Positions 4,776-5,519 of a DNA stretch of 5,519 nt are shown piece after piece. Where the stretch lies: NCBI GenBank assembly GCA_021802165.1, contig JAKAAU010000114.1, positions 1 to 5,519 of the forward strand, written 5' to 3'. The notes under the pieces are model-generated. The model did no database searches and was not told the origin of the DNA. It saw only the letters and a list, made by a program, of their open reading frames with translations. The position numbers and the translations under genes were made by a program. Positions within the stretch are counted from its first letter, which is position 1, and each line of letters opens with the position of its first letter. This DNA comes from Thermoplasmata archaeon (GTDB lineage Archaea; Thermoplasmatota; Thermoplasmata; Thermoplasmatales; Thermoplasmataceae).

Positions 4776-5519
4776 ATTATACAGAATACCCCGATACATC
4801 ATTCATAAAAATCCCATCTAACCCCCTTGATAGAGTAATAGGGCAGGAAGAGGCTGTTCGCCTGGCATTAATTGCCGCAAAACAGAGAAGGAATCTTTTA
4901 CTTGTAGGTCCACCCGGTGTTGGAAAATCAATGATAGCCCAGGCAATGTCATTTTACATTAGCAGGCCTGAGGAAGAAATAAGGGTTGTCCACAATCCTT
5001 CGTATCCTGAACGGCCGTTTATTGAGGTCAGGACAATTGCCGAAATTGAAAATGAAAAACACGAAATGAATTCGATAGAGGGAGAGATTATAGAACCAAA
5101 AGATGCACCTGATAATGTTGCACAGAGGCTGGGTTATAAATGCCCGCACTGTGGTTTTTACTCATCTCCTACGGAAAGTGTTTGCCCGAACTGCAACAAC
5201 CCGAAGGTTGTAAACAACACACAGGGCCCATTTAATGATGTTTTCAATGTAATAGGAGTTGCTTTTGGTGTAAACAACAACAATGACAGGGTAACCCAGA
5301 CAAGAAAAGTGGGAGATAAAGAGCAGATAGTTGTATACGAAAAATACGGCGACAAAATACGTGTCCTGGATGAAAAAACTCTGGAACGCAGGCGCAAGCT
5401 TGAGAAAAAGAGCCCGAGCAAGGTTATTGTGCCAATTGATAGGAATCCATTTGTGCTGGCAACTGGAGCCAGTGAAACAGAACTTTTAGGAGATGTAAGG
5501 CATGATCCCTATGGCGGGC
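4760..5519 (+). CDS. Lon-type (COG1067/LonB-like) AAA+ protein with zinc ribbon, C-terminus cut
   Basis: The first 253 codons are visible; the gene runs off the right edge. N-terminal segment PLDRVIGQEEAV (22-33) is the entry motif of Lon/LonB AAA+ modules and is followed by a Walker A loop, GPPGVGKS (50-57). Residues 239-253 (ETELLGDVRHDPYGG) form the conserved block before Walker B in archaeal LonB. Between them lies an insertion holding a zinc ribbon, C128-P-H-C131 and C142-P-N-C145 with ten residues between the pairs, then a polar N-rich and charged part (172-217). Membrane-anchored archaeal LonB has two transmembrane helices here; none is visible in this protein, so it should be cytosolic. 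Walker B, sensors and the Ser-Lys protease domain, if any, lie outside the window, so proteolytic activity is inferred. It starts 16 bp inside dnaG, implying co-expression and a possible link to the exosome. Confidence 0.8.
   Translation, partial: MGTYVNYTEYPDTSFIKIPSNPLDRVIGQEEAVRLALIAAKQRRNLLLVGPPGVGKSMIAQAMSFYISRPEEEIRVVHNPSYPERPFIEVRTIAEIENEKHEMNSIEGEIIEPKDAPDNVAQRLGYKCPHCGFYSSPTESVCPNCNNPKVVNNTQGPFNDVFNVIGVAFGVNNNNDRVTQTRKVGDKEQIVVYEKYGDKIRVLDEKTLERRRKLEKKSPSKVIVPIDRNPFVLATGASETELLGDVRHDPYGG

Noticed and set aside
1..5519. CRISPR array, insertion sequence, attachment site or toxin-antitoxin pair
   Set aside because: I found no regularly spaced repeats, terminal inverted repeats, transposase motifs or paired small genes of that type. 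The small genes here have no toxin or antitoxin motif.

Overview
The window looks like a piece of a Thermoplasmatales chromosome (acidophilic, wall-less Euryarchaeota; Thermoplasma, Ferroplasma and Picrophilus are the reference genera). The best evidence is a 90-residue bacterial-type HU protein of the HTa kind beside clearly archaeal genes: a DnaG-type Toprim protein, an archaeal-style Lon/COG1067 AAA+ protein, and an endonuclease IV-like protein of the archaeal subtype. Intergenic DNA is AT-rich with TATA/BRE-like promoters. Translation signals are mixed: some genes have a GGTG-type Shine-Dalgarno (SD) site 4-5 nt from ATG, and others look leaderless. I cannot fix the genus.

Layout: (1) 88-360, minus: HTa, the HU-family chromatin protein, with U-tract termination signals downstream. 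(2) 361-643: non-coding divergent promoter region. (3) 644-1465, plus: spermidine synthase-like aminopropyltransferase, apparently leaderless. (4) 1466-3163, minus: a three-gene cluster transcribed leftward, made of a divergent endonuclease IV-like TIM-barrel protein, a 95-residue protein of unknown function whose SD overlaps the previous stop codon, and a 121-residue two-helix membrane protein whose stop codon directly abuts the stop of the aminopropyltransferase. (5) 3164-3488: about 325 bp non-coding divergent region with promoters, a perfect 7+7 bp palindrome and a possible leaderless upstream ORF. (6) 3489-4775, plus: dnaG (Toprim, exosome-associated). (7) 4760-end, plus: a Lon-type AAA+ protein, cut by the window edge, overlapping dnaG by 16 bp.

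The genes fall into information-processing themes: chromatin (HTa), polyamine synthesis, DNA repair or a repair-derived fold, RNA turnover (DnaG/exosome) and protein quality control (Lon-like). No CRISPR array, insertion sequence, tRNA or rRNA gene is visible. The best leads are the endonuclease IV-like protein, which keeps about half of the canonical zinc ligands and has an insertion of roughly 60 residues; the zinc ribbon in the Lon-like protein at the place where membrane-bound archaeal LonB has its transmembrane helices; and the dnaG leader, whose TATA box has leaderless spacing to an out-of-frame upstream ATG.
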